From VXNE01 sp963665455 (lineage in GTDB: Bacteria; Pseudomonadota; Gammaproteobacteria; Pseudomonadales; Azotimanducaceae), in the NCBI GenBank assembly GCA_963665455.1, contig OY762279.1, positions 2,046,001-2,110,000 on the forward strand: 64,000 nt of DNA, given 5' to 3'. The notes below the pieces were generated by a model that ran no database searches, had not been told where the DNA came from, and saw nothing but the letters and a program-made list of their open reading frames with translations. A program made the position numbers and the translations under genes. Below are positions 52,023 to 59,954 of the stretch, piece by piece. Numbering within the stretch: the stretch's first letter is position 1; each line of letters opens with the position of its first letter.

Positions 52023-52337
52023 GTGGTCCAAAACCAGCGTATTCGCATACGCCTGAAGGCGTTCGATCATCGGTTGATCGACGTGTCGACGGAGGAGATC
52101 GTCGACACGGCGAAGCGTACCGGTGCGCAGGTGCTCGGGCCCATCCCGTTGCCGACCCGCAAGGAGCGCTACACCGTCCTGATTTCCCCGCATGTCGACA
52201 AGGATGCGCGGGACCAATACGAGATTCGCACCCATAAGCGGTTGCTCGACATCGTCGAGCCGACGGAGAAAACCGTCGATGCGCTGATGAAGCTCGATCT
52301 GGCCGCCGGCGTAGAGGTGCAGATCAGCTTGAACTAG
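52023..52337 (+). CDS. rpsJ: 30S ribosomal protein S10
   Basis: A 104-residue S10/NusE with RIRLKAFDHRLIDVSTEEIV, the GPIPLPTRKERYTVL loop and RTHKRLLDIVEPT. It starts with GTG 52023. S10 also joins NusB in antitermination and binds NusG. It is the first gene of the S10 operon and is followed by a Rho-independent terminator before rplC. Confidence 0.96.
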   Translation: MVQNQRIRIRLKAFDHRLIDVSTEEIVDTAKRTGAQVLGPIPLPTRKERYTVLISPHVDKDARDQYEIRTHKRLLDIVEPTEKTVDALMKLDLAAGVEVQISLN

Positions 52338-52345
52338 ACCAGACA

Positions 52346-52374
52346 ACGCCGCCTCCGCAACGAGGCGGCGTTTT
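52346..52374 (+). terminator. Rho-independent terminator between rpsJ and rplC
   Basis: A 10-bp stem ACGCCGCCTC (52346-52355) / GAGGCGGCGT (52362-52371), a 6-nt loop and a TTTT run. It may act as a partial terminator that lowers expression of the downstream genes, or as an attenuator. Confidence 0.75.
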
Positions 52375-52438
52375 CGTACCTGTAGCCTTCCTTCGGGGAA
52401 GGCGCATGGGGCACACGGAGAGATAGAGAGAAGACCGG

Positions 52439-53095
52439 ATGGCCATCGGGGTCGTTGGCAGAAAGAGCGGCATGACGCGCGTGTTCACCGAGGAGGGCGA
52501 GTCCATCCCGGTGACGGTGATCGCCGTGGAGCCGAACCGCGTCACCCAGGTCAAGACCGCGGCGTCGGACGGCTACGACGCGGTGCAGGTCACCGCGGGC
52601 GCGGCCCGCGCGAACCGCGTGACGAAGCCGATGGCCGGACATTTCGCGAAGGCCGGCACCGCGGCCGGGCGCGGCTTGTGGGAGTTCCGGCTCTCCGGGG
52701 AGTTGTCCGGGGAGAGCGCGGAGGCTCTGGATCCCGGCGCCGAGATCGGCGCGGACCAGTTCGAGGAGGGCCAAAGGGTCGACGTGACGGGCGTCTCCAA
52801 GGGCAAGGGCTATGCCGGGACCATCAAGCGCTGGAACTTCGGCGCCCAAGGCTGGAGCCACGGCAACTCCCAGGCGCACCGGGCGCCGGGATCGATCGGC
52901 CAGTGCCAGACGCCGGGCCGGGTCTTCAAGGGCAAGAAGATGGCGGGCCACATGGGCGACGAGCGCGTCACGACCCAGAACCTGACGGTCGTGCGCGTGG
53001 ACGCGGAACGGAACCTGGTGCTCGTCAAGGGCGCCGTGCCGGGCCCGGCCGGAGGGGACGTGCTGATCCGCCCGGCCGTGAAGGCGCGGCGCTAG
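52439..53095 (+). CDS. rplC: 50S ribosomal protein L3
   Basis: A 218-residue L3 with the N-terminal GVVGRKSGMTRVFTEEG, the GKGYAGTIKRWNFG region and the GSIGQCQTPGRVFKGKKMAG loop that reaches the peptidyl-transferase centre. It is 101 bp from rpsJ, an unusually wide gap that holds a terminator. Confidence 0.97.
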   Translation: MAIGVVGRKSGMTRVFTEEGESIPVTVIAVEPNRVTQVKTAASDGYDAVQVTAGAARANRVTKPMAGHFAKAGTAAGRGLWEFRLSGELSGESAEALDPGAEIGADQFEEGQRVDVTGVSKGKGYAGTIKRWNFGAQGWSHGNSQAHRAPGSIGQCQTPGRVFKGKKMAGHMGDERVTTQNLTVVRVDAERNLVLVKGAVPGPAGGDVLIRPAVKARR

Positions 53096-53118
53096 GCCGA
53101 GAACGGGAAGTCGGCGGA

Positions 53119-53151
53119 AGACGAAGGCAGAGAGCAGAGAGACGAAGGCAG
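53119..53151 (+). repeat. 12-bp repeat in the rplC-rplD spacer
   Basis: AGACGAAGGCAG at 53119-53130 and again at 53140-53151. Confidence 0.8.
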
Positions 53152-53157
53152 GAAACC

Positions 53158-53775
53158 GTGCAACTCTCCCTCCAGGACAACGGCGGCAGCGTCGAGGTGG
53201 CGGACGCGACCTTCGCGCGTGCCTTCAACGAGGCGCTCGTGCATCAGGTCGTGGTCGCCTACCAGGCGGCCGGCCGCAGCGGCAACCACGCCCAGAAGAC
53301 GCGGGGGGAGGTCCGGGGCGGCGGCCGCAAGCCGTATCGGCAGAAGGGGACCGGTCGGGCGCGTGTGGGCTCGACGCGCAGCCCGCTACGGCGCGGCGGC
53401 GGCCGGACCTTCCCGGCGAAGCCGCGCAGTCATGCGCAAAAGGTCAACCGCAAGATGTACCGCGGGGCCCTGCGCTGCATCTTCTCCGAGCTCATTCGCC
53501 AAGACCGCCTCCTCGTCACCTCCGATTTCTCCGTCGAAACCCCCAAGACCCAGGCACTCGCCGCCCAACTCACCGCCCTCGACCTGTCCCCTCTACGAGG
53601 GAAGGTGCTCATCGTGGCCACGTCCATCGACGAGAACCTCTACCTCGCGGCCCGCAACCTGCGCGGGGTCGACGTGCGCGATGTCCCGGCGGTGGATCCG
53701 GTGAGCCTGCTGAACCACGACAAGGTGCTCGTGACGGTGGACGCGGTTCGGGCCCTCGAGGAGGCGCTGTCGTGA
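53158..53775 (+). CDS. rplD: 50S ribosomal protein L4
   Basis: A 205-residue L4 with QAAGRSGNHAQKTRGEVRGG, the extended-loop KPYRQKGTGRARVGSTRSP and the C-terminal VDAVRALEEALS. It starts with GTG 53158 after AGGCAGGAAACC. L4 is the regulator of S10 operons in gammaproteobacteria. The GTG of rplW overlaps its stop (GTGA). Confidence 0.96.
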   Translation: MQLSLQDNGGSVEVADATFARAFNEALVHQVVVAYQAAGRSGNHAQKTRGEVRGGGRKPYRQKGTGRARVGSTRSPLRRGGGRTFPAKPRSHAQKVNRKMYRGALRCIFSELIRQDRLLVTSDFSVETPKTQALAAQLTALDLSPLRGKVLIVATSIDENLYLAARNLRGVDVRDVPAVDPVSLLNHDKVLVTVDAVRALEEALS

Positions 53776-54068
53776 ACCCGGAGCGGCGCTACATGGTGCT
53801 CGTCGAACCGCACGTCTCGGAGAAGGTCTCGAACTTGGGCGACGCCCACAACCAGTACGCCTTCAAGGTGACCCGAGACGCGACCAAGGCCGAGGTGAAG
53901 GAAGCGGTCGAGTCCATCTTCGAGGTCTCGGTGCTGCGCGTGACCACCCTCAACCAGAAGGGCAAGGTGAAGCGGGGGTTACGGCGCGTGTCGCGCAAGA
54001 AAGACTGGAAGAAGGCCTATGTCCGGCTCGCCGAGGGCCAGGACATCGACTTCGCCGCGGAGCGCTGA
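53772..54068 (+). CDS. rplW: 50S ribosomal protein L23
   Basis: 98 residues with VEPHVSEKVSNLGDAHNQYAF-type L23 sequence, KAEVKEAVESIFEV and the basic GKVKRGLRRVSRKKDWKKAY. It starts with GTG and overlaps rplD by 4 nt. It sits at the exit tunnel and docks trigger factor and SRP. Confidence 0.96.
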   Translation: MNPERRYMVLVEPHVSEKVSNLGDAHNQYAFKVTRDATKAEVKEAVESIFEVSVLRVTTLNQKGKVKRGLRRVSRKKDWKKAYVRLAEGQDIDFAAER

Positions 54069-54069
54069 C

Positions 54070-54903
54070 ATGCCGGCCGTCAAGACCCGACCCACCTCCC
54101 CCGGACGCCGCTTCGTCGTCAAGATCGTCGACCCGGCGCTGCATCGGGGGGGGCCGCACAAGCCCCTCGTGGAGCCGAACCCGAAGACCGGCGGCCGCAA
54201 CGCGAACGGGCGCATCACCACTCGCCACCGTGGCGGTGGACACAAGCGCAACTACCGGAAGGTGGACTTTCGGCGCAACAAGGACGGCATCCGCGCGGTG
54301 GTCGAGCGGCTCGAGTACGATCCAAACCGCAGTGCCCATCTGGCGCTCCTGAGGTATGCCGACGGCGAGCGCCGCTACATCGTCGCGCCGCGCGGGGTCG
54401 CGGTCGGCGACGAGTTGATGTCCGGGTCCAGCGCACCCATTCGTTCCGGCAACGCGCTGGCGTTGCGCAACGTGCCCCTCGGCAGCGTGATTCACTGCGT
54501 CGAGCTCAAGCCCGGCAAGGGCGCCCAGCTCGCGCGCAGCGCCGGCACGTCGGCCCAACTGGTCGCCAGGGAAGGCACCTACGCGACCCTGCGGCTGCGG
54601 TCGGGGGAGATGCGCCGGGTGCTCGTCGAGTGCCGGGCGACCCTGGGCGAGGTCGGGAACAGCGAACACAACCTGCGCTCCCTCGGCAAGGCCGGGGCGG
54701 CGCGCTGGCGCGGCCGGCGGCCGACGGTGCGCGGCGTTGCGATGAATCCGGTGGATCATCCGCACGGCGGCGGCGAGGGCAAGTCCTCGGGTGGCCGGCA
54801 TCCGGTCACGCCGTGGGGCGTGCCGACGAAGGGCCACAAGACGCGCACCAACAAGCGTACGGACGCGCTGATCGTGCGTCGGCGAACGCGGAAGTCGCGG
54901 TAG
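54070..54903 (+). CDS. rplB: 50S ribosomal protein L2
   Basis: A 277-residue L2 with RGGGHKRNYRKVDFRRNKDG, the conserved HPHGGGEGKSSGGRHPVTPWG containing the peptidyl-transferase histidine, and the C-terminal RTNKRTDALIVRRR. The ATG 54070 follows the rplW stop by one base. Confidence 0.98.
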   Translation: MPAVKTRPTSPGRRFVVKIVDPALHRGGPHKPLVEPNPKTGGRNANGRITTRHRGGGHKRNYRKVDFRRNKDGIRAVVERLEYDPNRSAHLALLRYADGERRYIVAPRGVAVGDELMSGSSAPIRSGNALALRNVPLGSVIHCVELKPGKGAQLARSAGTSAQLVAREGTYATLRLRSGEMRRVLVECRATLGEVGNSEHNLRSLGKAGAARWRGRRPTVRGVAMNPVDHPHGGGEGKSSGGRHPVTPWGVPTKGHKTRTNKRTDALIVRRRTRKSR

Positions 54904-54929
54904 CGGCAAGGGCGGAGGAGGCGCTGCAC

Positions 54930-55205
54930 ATGCCGAGATCATTGCGCAAGGGTCCGTTCGTGGACCTGCACCTCGCGAAGAAGGTGACCGCGGCCCAGGA
55001 ACGGGGGGACAAACGCCCGATCCGGACGTGGTCGCGCCGGTCGATGATCGCCCCGGACATGGTGGGCCTGACCATCGCCGTGCACAACGGCCGCCAGCAC
55101 GTGCCGGTGTTCGTGACGGAGGACATGGTCGGCCACAAGCTCGGCGAGTTCGCGCCGACGCGCACGTACCGCGGCCACGCCGCGGACCGCAAGGCGAGGC
55201 GCTAG
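54930..55205 (+). CDS. rpsS: 30S ribosomal protein S19
   Basis: 91 residues: PRSLRKGPFVDLHLAKKV, RRSMIAPDMVGLTIAVHNG and HKLGEFAPTRTYRGH. Typical length. The ATG follows GGAGGAGGCGCTGCAC. rplV follows after 2 nt. Confidence 0.97.
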   Translation: MPRSLRKGPFVDLHLAKKVTAAQERGDKRPIRTWSRRSMIAPDMVGLTIAVHNGRQHVPVFVTEDMVGHKLGEFAPTRTYRGHAADRKARR

Positions 55206-55207
55206 GG

Positions 55208-55546
55208 ATGCGCGTCGTGGCCAAGGCAAAGATGCTGCGCGTATCGCCGCGCAAGGCACGGCTGGTGGCCGACCTCGTGCGGGGCAAGCCGGTGGAGGAA
55301 GCGCAGGACATCCTCACGTTCAGCCCGCAGAAGGCCGCCGGCTTGGTGTCGAAGGTGCTCGAATCCGCCATCGCGAACGCGGAGGAGAACGAAGGTGCCG
55401 ACGTCGATGAACTCAAGGTCGGCGAGATATTCGTCGACGAGGGCGTCACGATGAAGCGCATCCGCCCCCGTGCCCGGGGCCGGGCGGACCGCATCCTGAA
55501 GCGCACGAGTCACGTCACCGTGGCGGTGACGGACGATCAGGCCTAG
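55208..55546 (+). CDS. rplV: 50S ribosomal protein L22
   Basis: 112 residues: VSPRKARLVADLVRGKPVEE, SAIANAEEN and the exit-tunnel hairpin DEGVTMKRIRPRARGRADRI. Complete. Confidence 0.97.
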   Translation: MRVVAKAKMLRVSPRKARLVADLVRGKPVEEAQDILTFSPQKAAGLVSKVLESAIANAEENEGADVDELKVGEIFVDEGVTMKRIRPRARGRADRILKRTSHVTVAVTDDQA

Positions 55547-55582
55547 GCCGCCGGGCCTCTGAAGGCGACAAGCGGGCAGGCG

Positions 55583-55610
55583 AAGAGCGGGAAGGCAAGA
55601 GCGGGAAGGC
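55583..55610 (+). repeat. Exact 14-bp tandem repeat in the rplV-rpsC spacer
   Basis: AAGAGCGGGAAGGC twice in tandem, with a degenerate third copy just upstream (around 55569-55582). Confidence 0.85.
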
Positions 55611-55622
55611 ATAGGAAGAAGC

Positions 55623-56285
55623 ATGGGTCAGAAAGTCAATCCGACGGGGCTGCGGCTCGGCATCGTGGCCGACCACCGCTCGGTGTGGTATGCCGAGCGG
55701 AGCACCTACTCGGACTACTTGCTGAACGATTTGGAGGTTCGCGACTACCTGCGCAAGCGCCTCGCCCAGGCGTCGGTCAGCCGGATCGAAATCGAGCGCC
55801 CCGCGCAGACCGCCCGGGTCACCATCCACACCGCCCGGCCGGGCATCGTGATCGGCAAGAAGGGCGAGGACGTGGAGCGGCTGCGCGCCGAGTTGTACAA
55901 GCTCATGCAGGTACCCGTGCACATCAACGTGGAGGAGGTGCGCAAGCCCGAGGTGGACGCCCTGCTCGTCGCGCAGAACGTCGCCCAGCAGCTTGAGCGG
56001 CGCGTGCAGTTTCGACGCGCCATGCGCCGGGTCATCCAGAACGCGATGCGGCTCGGTGCCAAGGGCATCAAGGTGCGCGTCGCGGGCCGTCTCGGTGGTG
56101 CCGAAATCGCCCGTGCCGAGGTGTACCACCAAGGCCGGGTGCCGCTGCACACCTTGCGCGCGGACATCGACTACGCCACCGCGGAGGCGAAGACAACCTA
56201 CGGGATCATCGGCGTCAAGGTATGGATCTTCAAGGGCGAGGTGATGCCCGGCGAGGATGCCGACGACGACGCGCAGTCGCGTTAG
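55623..56285 (+). CDS. rpsC: 30S ribosomal protein S3
   Basis: A 220-residue S3 with MGQKVNPTGLRLGI, the KH-domain TARPGIVIGKKGEDVERLR and the C-terminal GVKVWIFKGEVMPG. Complete; S3 forms part of the mRNA entry helicase. Confidence 0.97.
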   Translation: MGQKVNPTGLRLGIVADHRSVWYAERSTYSDYLLNDLEVRDYLRKRLAQASVSRIEIERPAQTARVTIHTARPGIVIGKKGEDVERLRAELYKLMQVPVHINVEEVRKPEVDALLVAQNVAQQLERRVQFRRAMRRVIQNAMRLGAKGIKVRVAGRLGGAEIARAEVYHQGRVPLHTLRADIDYATAEAKTTYGIIGVKVWIFKGEVMPGEDADDDAQSR

Positions 56286-56315
56286 CGGCGGGGCACGGGA
56301 GCACGGACTGGAACG

Positions 56316-56729
56316 ATGTTGCAGCCAAAGAGAACACGCTTCAGGAAGCAGCAGAAGGGCCGCAATCGGGGCCTTGCCTCCCGTGGCAACAAGGTCAGCT
56401 TCGGAGAGTTCGGCCTCAAGGCCACGGGGCGCGGGCGGTTGACGGCGCGTCAGATCGAGGCGGCGCGGCGCGCGATGACGCGCCACGCGCGCCGGGGCGG
56501 CAAGGTTTGGATACGGGTGTTTCCGGACAAGCCGATCACCAAGAAGCCGCTCGAGGTTCGCCAGGGCAAGGGCAAGGGCAGCGTCGAGTATTGGGTCGCG
56601 CAGATCAAGCCCGGACGCGTGCTGTACGAGATGGAGGGCGTGTCCGAGGACGTCGCCCGGCGCGCGTTCGAGTTGGCGGCGGCGAAGCTGCCGTTCTCGA
56701 CCACCATGGTCACCCGCTCGGCGATGTAG
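56316..56729 (+). CDS. rplP: 50S ribosomal protein L16
   Basis: A 137-residue L16: LQPKRTRFRKQQKGRNRGLA, GRLTARQIEAARRAMTRH, WIRVFPDKPITKKPLEVRQG and GKGSVEYWVAQIKPG. It contains the Arg (ERAARRAMTRH region) that is hydroxylated in some bacteria. It contacts the A-site tRNA. Confidence 0.97.
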   Translation: MLQPKRTRFRKQQKGRNRGLASRGNKVSFGEFGLKATGRGRLTARQIEAARRAMTRHARRGGKVWIRVFPDKPITKKPLEVRQGKGKGSVEYWVAQIKPGRVLYEMEGVSEDVARRAFELAAAKLPFSTTMVTRSAM

Positions 56730-56769
56730 ACGGGCGGACGCGAGACGCACGAAGAACGAACGAGACGAC

Positions 56770-57012
56770 ATGAAGGCATCGGAACTCAGGGACATGGATC
56801 GGGAGGCGTTGCAGGAGGAGCTCCTGCGCCTGCGCAAGGAGCAGTTTGGCCTGCGCATGCAGCGCGGCAGCGAGCACCTGCCCCAAACCCACCTCCTGAA
56901 GGAGACGCGCCGCGACATCGCGCGCGTGAAGACTTGCTTGCGGGAGCGGGCCGAGGGCGTGTTGGCCGCGCCGGCCACGGACCAGCCTGCGGAGGAGCGC
57001 GACGGTGACTGA
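56770..57012 (+). CDS. rpmC: 50S ribosomal protein L29 with C-terminal extension
   Basis: 80 residues; the two-helix L29 core (KASELRDMDREALQEELLRL, DIARVKTCLRERA) is followed by about 16 extra residues rich in Ala, Pro and Glu. Usual L29 is 63-68 residues. Its stop lies 8 nt inside rpsQ. Confidence 0.93.
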   Translation: MKASELRDMDREALQEELLRLRKEQFGLRMQRGSEHLPQTHLLKETRRDIARVKTCLRERAEGVLAAPATDQPAEERDGD

Positions 57013-57355
57013 TTCGAGCCAAACCGCCGAGACCGCCGCGGACCAGGCCGCCACGAACACGAACACGAAAAGGCAGCGGCCCGGCGCTCGTACGCTGTCC
57101 GGGGCCGTGGTGTCCGACCGCATGGACAAGACGGTCACCGTGCTCGTCGAGCGCAGCGTGAAGCACCCCGTGTACGGGAAGATCCTGCGCCGCCGCTCGA
57201 AGATCCACGCCCACGACGAGCACAACGCCTGCCGGGTGGGCGACCTGGTGACCATCGTCGAGACGCGGCCGATCTCGAAGATCAAGTCGTGGCGGCTGCA
57301 GAGCCTGGATAGCAGGGCGGTGTCGGAAGCGCCCGCTGGCGAGGAGACCGCGTAA
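57005..57355 (+). CDS. rpsQ: 30S ribosomal protein S17 with terminal extensions
   Basis: 116 residues against the usual 84-88. The S17 core begins near residue 31 (LSGAVVSDRMDKTVTVLVER, VKHPVYGKILRRRSKIHAHDE) and ends near 104. The first ~30 residues are Ala/Thr/Gln/Asn-rich and the last ~12 are acidic. It starts with GTG 57005 after GCGGAGGAGCG, overlapping rpmC by 8 nt. No better start lies inside the core. Confidence 0.93.
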   Translation: MTDSSQTAETAADQAATNTNTKRQRPGARTLSGAVVSDRMDKTVTVLVERSVKHPVYGKILRRRSKIHAHDEHNACRVGDLVTIVETRPISKIKSWRLQSLDSRAVSEAPAGEETA

Positions 57356-57724
57356 GTGATTCAGGCGGAAACCATGCTCGACATCGCCGACAACAGCGGC
57401 GCGCGCCGGGTGCAGTGCATCAAGGTGCTCGGGGGTTCGAGACGCCGCTACGCCGGTATCGGCGACGTGATCAAGGTGGCCATCAAGGAGGCCATCCCCC
57501 GGGGCCGCGTCCGCAAGGGGCAGGTGATGGATGCCGTGGTGGTGCGCACCCGCAAGGGCGTGCGGCGGTCGGACGGCTCCGTGATTCGCTTCGACCGCAA
57601 CGCGGCGGTGCTCCTGACCCCGCAACTGCAGCCCGTCGGGACGCGCATCTTCGGACCCGTGACCCGGGAACTGCGCACTGAGAACTTCATGCGCATCATC
57701 TCGTTGGCCCCCGAGGTCCTTTGA
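57356..57724 (+). CDS. rplN: 50S ribosomal protein L14
   Basis: 122 residues: IQAETMLDIADNSGARRVQC, KVAIKEAIPRGRVRKGQV and ENFMRIISLAPEVL. GTG start directly after the rpsQ stop. First gene of the classical spc operon, here with no spacer from rpsQ. Confidence 0.97.
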   Translation: MIQAETMLDIADNSGARRVQCIKVLGGSRRRYAGIGDVIKVAIKEAIPRGRVRKGQVMDAVVVRTRKGVRRSDGSVIRFDRNAAVLLTPQLQPVGTRIFGPVTRELRTENFMRIISLAPEVL

Positions 57725-57734
57725 GGCGCCGGAC

Positions 57735-58049
57735 ATGCAAAAGATCAGGCGAGAGGACCAGGTGATCGTCATCGCGGGCCGCGACAAGGGCAAGCGCGGC
57801 GAGGTCGTGCGCGTGCTCGACAACGACCGCCTGGTGGTGACGGGCGTGAACATGGTGAAGAAACACCAGCGCGCGAATCCCCAGGCGAACCAGCAAGGCG
57901 GCATCGTGGACCAGGAGGCGCCGATCCACGTGTCGAACGTGGCGATCTACAACGAGGAAAGCGACCGGGCGGACCGGGTGGGCATCCGCACCGAGGAAGG
58001 ACGCCGCGTCCGCTACTTCAAGTCCGACGGTAGCCTCATCGACGAGTGA
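57735..58049 (+). CDS. rplX: 50S ribosomal protein L24
   Basis: 104 residues with the KOW segment RREDQVIVIAGRDKGKRGEV and VTGVNMVKKHQRANPQANQQ. It initiates 50S assembly. Confidence 0.97.
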   Translation: MQKIRREDQVIVIAGRDKGKRGEVVRVLDNDRLVVTGVNMVKKHQRANPQANQQGGIVDQEAPIHVSNVAIYNEESDRADRVGIRTEEGRRVRYFKSDGSLIDE

Positions 58050-58062
58050 CCCGAGAATAGCC

Positions 58063-58602
58063 ATGACGGATCTACGCGCAAGATACGATCAGGAGATACA
58101 GCCGGCCCTGATGGAGCAGTTCGCCTATGGCACGCCCATGCAAGCGCCGCGCCTGGTCAAGGTCACGCTCAACATGGGCGTGGGCGAGGCCGTCGCGGAC
58201 CGCAAGATCATGGACAACGCCGTCTCCGACCTGACGCTGATCGCGGGCCAGAAGGCAATCGTGACGCTGGCGCGGAAGTCCGAGGCCGCCTTCAAGATCC
58301 GCGCCGGGTGGCCGGTCGGGTGCAAGGTGACGCTGCGGCGGGAACGGATGTACGAGTTCATCGACCGCTTGATCGGCATCGCCATTCCGCGGATGCGGGA
58401 TTTCCGGGGCCTGAGCCCCCGGTCCTTCGACGGCCGCGGCAACTATTCGATGGGTGTCTCCGAGCAAATCGTCTTTCCGGAAATCGACTACGACAAGGTC
58501 GACGCCGTGCGGGGGCTCGATATCGCCATCACGACGTCGGCGCGGACGGACGAGGAAGGGCTTGCCCTGCTGCGGGGCTTCAACTTCCCGTTCCGGAACT
58601 AG
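58063..58602 (+). CDS. rplE: 50S ribosomal protein L5
   Basis: 179 residues: PRLVKVTLNMGVGEAVADRK, AGQKAIVTLARKSEAAFKIR, FRGLSPRSFDGRGNYSMGVS and EQIVFPEIDYDKVDAVRGLD. Complete; binds 5S rRNA and the P-site tRNA. Confidence 0.98.
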   Translation: MTDLRARYDQEIQPALMEQFAYGTPMQAPRLVKVTLNMGVGEAVADRKIMDNAVSDLTLIAGQKAIVTLARKSEAAFKIRAGWPVGCKVTLRRERMYEFIDRLIGIAIPRMRDFRGLSPRSFDGRGNYSMGVSEQIVFPEIDYDKVDAVRGLDIAITTSARTDEEGLALLRGFNFPFRN

Positions 58603-58634
58603 CGCCCACGGGACTGCCAAGAGGAACTTAAGGA

Positions 58635-58940
58635 ATGGCCAAGGTGTCCATGCGCGAACGCGAGAAGAAGCGCGAGAAGACCGTCGCGCGCTACGCGGCG
58701 AAACGGCGGGCGCTGAAGGCGGTCATCGCGGACCGCGACGCCTCCGACGACGAGCGGTGGGATGCGCAGTTGAAGCTGCAGAAACTGCCGCGCAACGCGA
58801 GCCCCATACGCCTGCAGCGCCGTTGCGGCCAGACCGGCCGGCCGCGTGGCGTCTATCGGAAGTTCGGCCTGGGGCGCAACAAGCTGCGCGAGGCGGCCAT
58901 GCGCGGCGACGTGCCCGGCCTCCTGAAGGCCAGTTGGTAG
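58635..58940 (+). CDS. rpsN: 30S ribosomal protein S14 (zinc-free form)
   Basis: 101 residues: AKVSMREREKKREKTVARYA, SPIRLQRRCGQTGRPRGVYR and KFGLGRNKLREAAMRGDVPG. The paired CxxC motifs of the zinc form are absent, so this is the long zinc-independent S14. The ATG follows TTAAGGA. Confidence 0.97.
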   Translation: MAKVSMREREKKREKTVARYAAKRRALKAVIADRDASDDERWDAQLKLQKLPRNASPIRLQRRCGQTGRPRGVYRKFGLGRNKLREAAMRGDVPGLLKASW

Positions 58941-58950
58941 GACTCAAGCG

Positions 58951-59343
58951 ATGAGCATGCAAGATCCCCTCGCCGACCTCCTGACGCGCGTTCGCAACGG
59001 CCTCTCCGCGCGCCATCGGAGCGTGGCGATGCCGAGTTCGAAACTCAAGGTTGCGGTCTGCGGCGTGCTGCGGGACGAGGGCTACATCACCGATTTCGCC
59101 GTCGGCGAAGGAGCGAAGCCCACCCTCACGGTGTCCCTCAAGTACCACAAGGGGATGCCGGCCATCGAGGAACTCGCCCGGGTCAGCCGGCCCGGTCTGC
59201 GGGTGTATCGCGGGTGCCGGGAGATGCCACCGGTGCGCGGCGGCTTGGGCGTCGCGGTGATGAGCACCCCCCGGGGGGTGATGAGCGACCGTGCGGCGCG
59301 CAGATCGGGCGTCGGCGGCGAAGTCCTTTGCACCGTGTTCTGA
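58951..59343 (+). CDS. rpsH: 30S ribosomal protein S8
   Basis: 130 residues: MQDPLADLLTRVRNGLSARH, SSKLKVAVCGVLRDEGYI and STPRGVMSDRAARRSGVGGE. In many bacteria S8 represses the spc operon through a site in the rplE region. Confidence 0.97.
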   Translation: MSMQDPLADLLTRVRNGLSARHRSVAMPSSKLKVAVCGVLRDEGYITDFAVGEGAKPTLTVSLKYHKGMPAIEELARVSRPGLRVYRGCREMPPVRGGLGVAVMSTPRGVMSDRAARRSGVGGEVLCTVF

Positions 59344-59347
59344 CGCC

Positions 59348-59881
59348 ATGTCCCGCGTAGCGAACAACCCCGTGGAAGTGCCCGGCGGCGTGGAGGTCGA
59401 ACTCGCCGCCGAGGGCATCATGGTCAAGGGTAGCCGCGGCGCCATGGAACTGCCGCTGACCGGTGATGTCACCGTCGAGCGCGCGGACGGCGTGCTGACC
59501 TTCGCGCCGGCGCGCCAGGACCGCCGCGCCCGGGCGATGGCCGGCACCGTGCGTTCGTTGGTGAACAACATGGTGATCGGCGTGAGCCAGGGATTCGAGC
59601 GGCGCTTGCAGCTTGTCGGCGTCGGCTACCGGGCCCAGGCGAAGGGCGGCGCCCTGACCCTCCAGCTTGGTTTCTCCCACCCCGTGGAGTACGCGCTACC
59701 GGACGGCGTCGAGGTGGAGACCCCGACCCAGACGGAGATCGTCGTCCGGGGCGTGGACAAGCAGGCGGTGGGCCAGGCGGCCGCCGAGATCCGGAGGTTC
59801 CGGCCGCCGGAGCCCTACAAGGGCAAGGGCGTGCGCTACGCCGACGAACGCGTGCGGCGCAAAGAGGCCAAGAAGAAGTAG
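59348..59881 (+). CDS. rplF: 50S ribosomal protein L6
   Basis: 177 residues: MSRVANNPVEVPGGVEVELA, GTVRSLVNNMVIGVSQGFER, LQLVGVGYRAQAKGGALTLQ, and the end PEPYKGKGVRYADERVRRKE followed by AKKK. The last five codons and stop are then repeated three more times in the spacer. Confidence 0.97.
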   Translation: MSRVANNPVEVPGGVEVELAAEGIMVKGSRGAMELPLTGDVTVERADGVLTFAPARQDRRARAMAGTVRSLVNNMVIGVSQGFERRLQLVGVGYRAQAKGGALTLQLGFSHPVEYALPDGVEVETPTQTEIVVRGVDKQAVGQAAAEIRRFRPPEPYKGKGVRYADERVRRKEAKKK

Positions 59882-59925
59882 GCCAAGAAGAAGTAGGCCA
59901 AGAAGAAGTAGGCCAAGAAGAAGTA
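59866..59925 (+). repeat. Four tandem 15-bp copies of the rplF stop region
   Basis: GGCCAAGAAGAAGTA is repeated four times exactly (59866-59880, 59881-59895, 59896-59910, 59911-59925). Because 15 is a multiple of three, each copy reads Ala-Lys-Lys-Lys-stop in the rplF frame. Confidence 0.97.
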
Positions 59926-59954
59926 GACAGGAAGGCAGGAACGGCGCGACGGCC

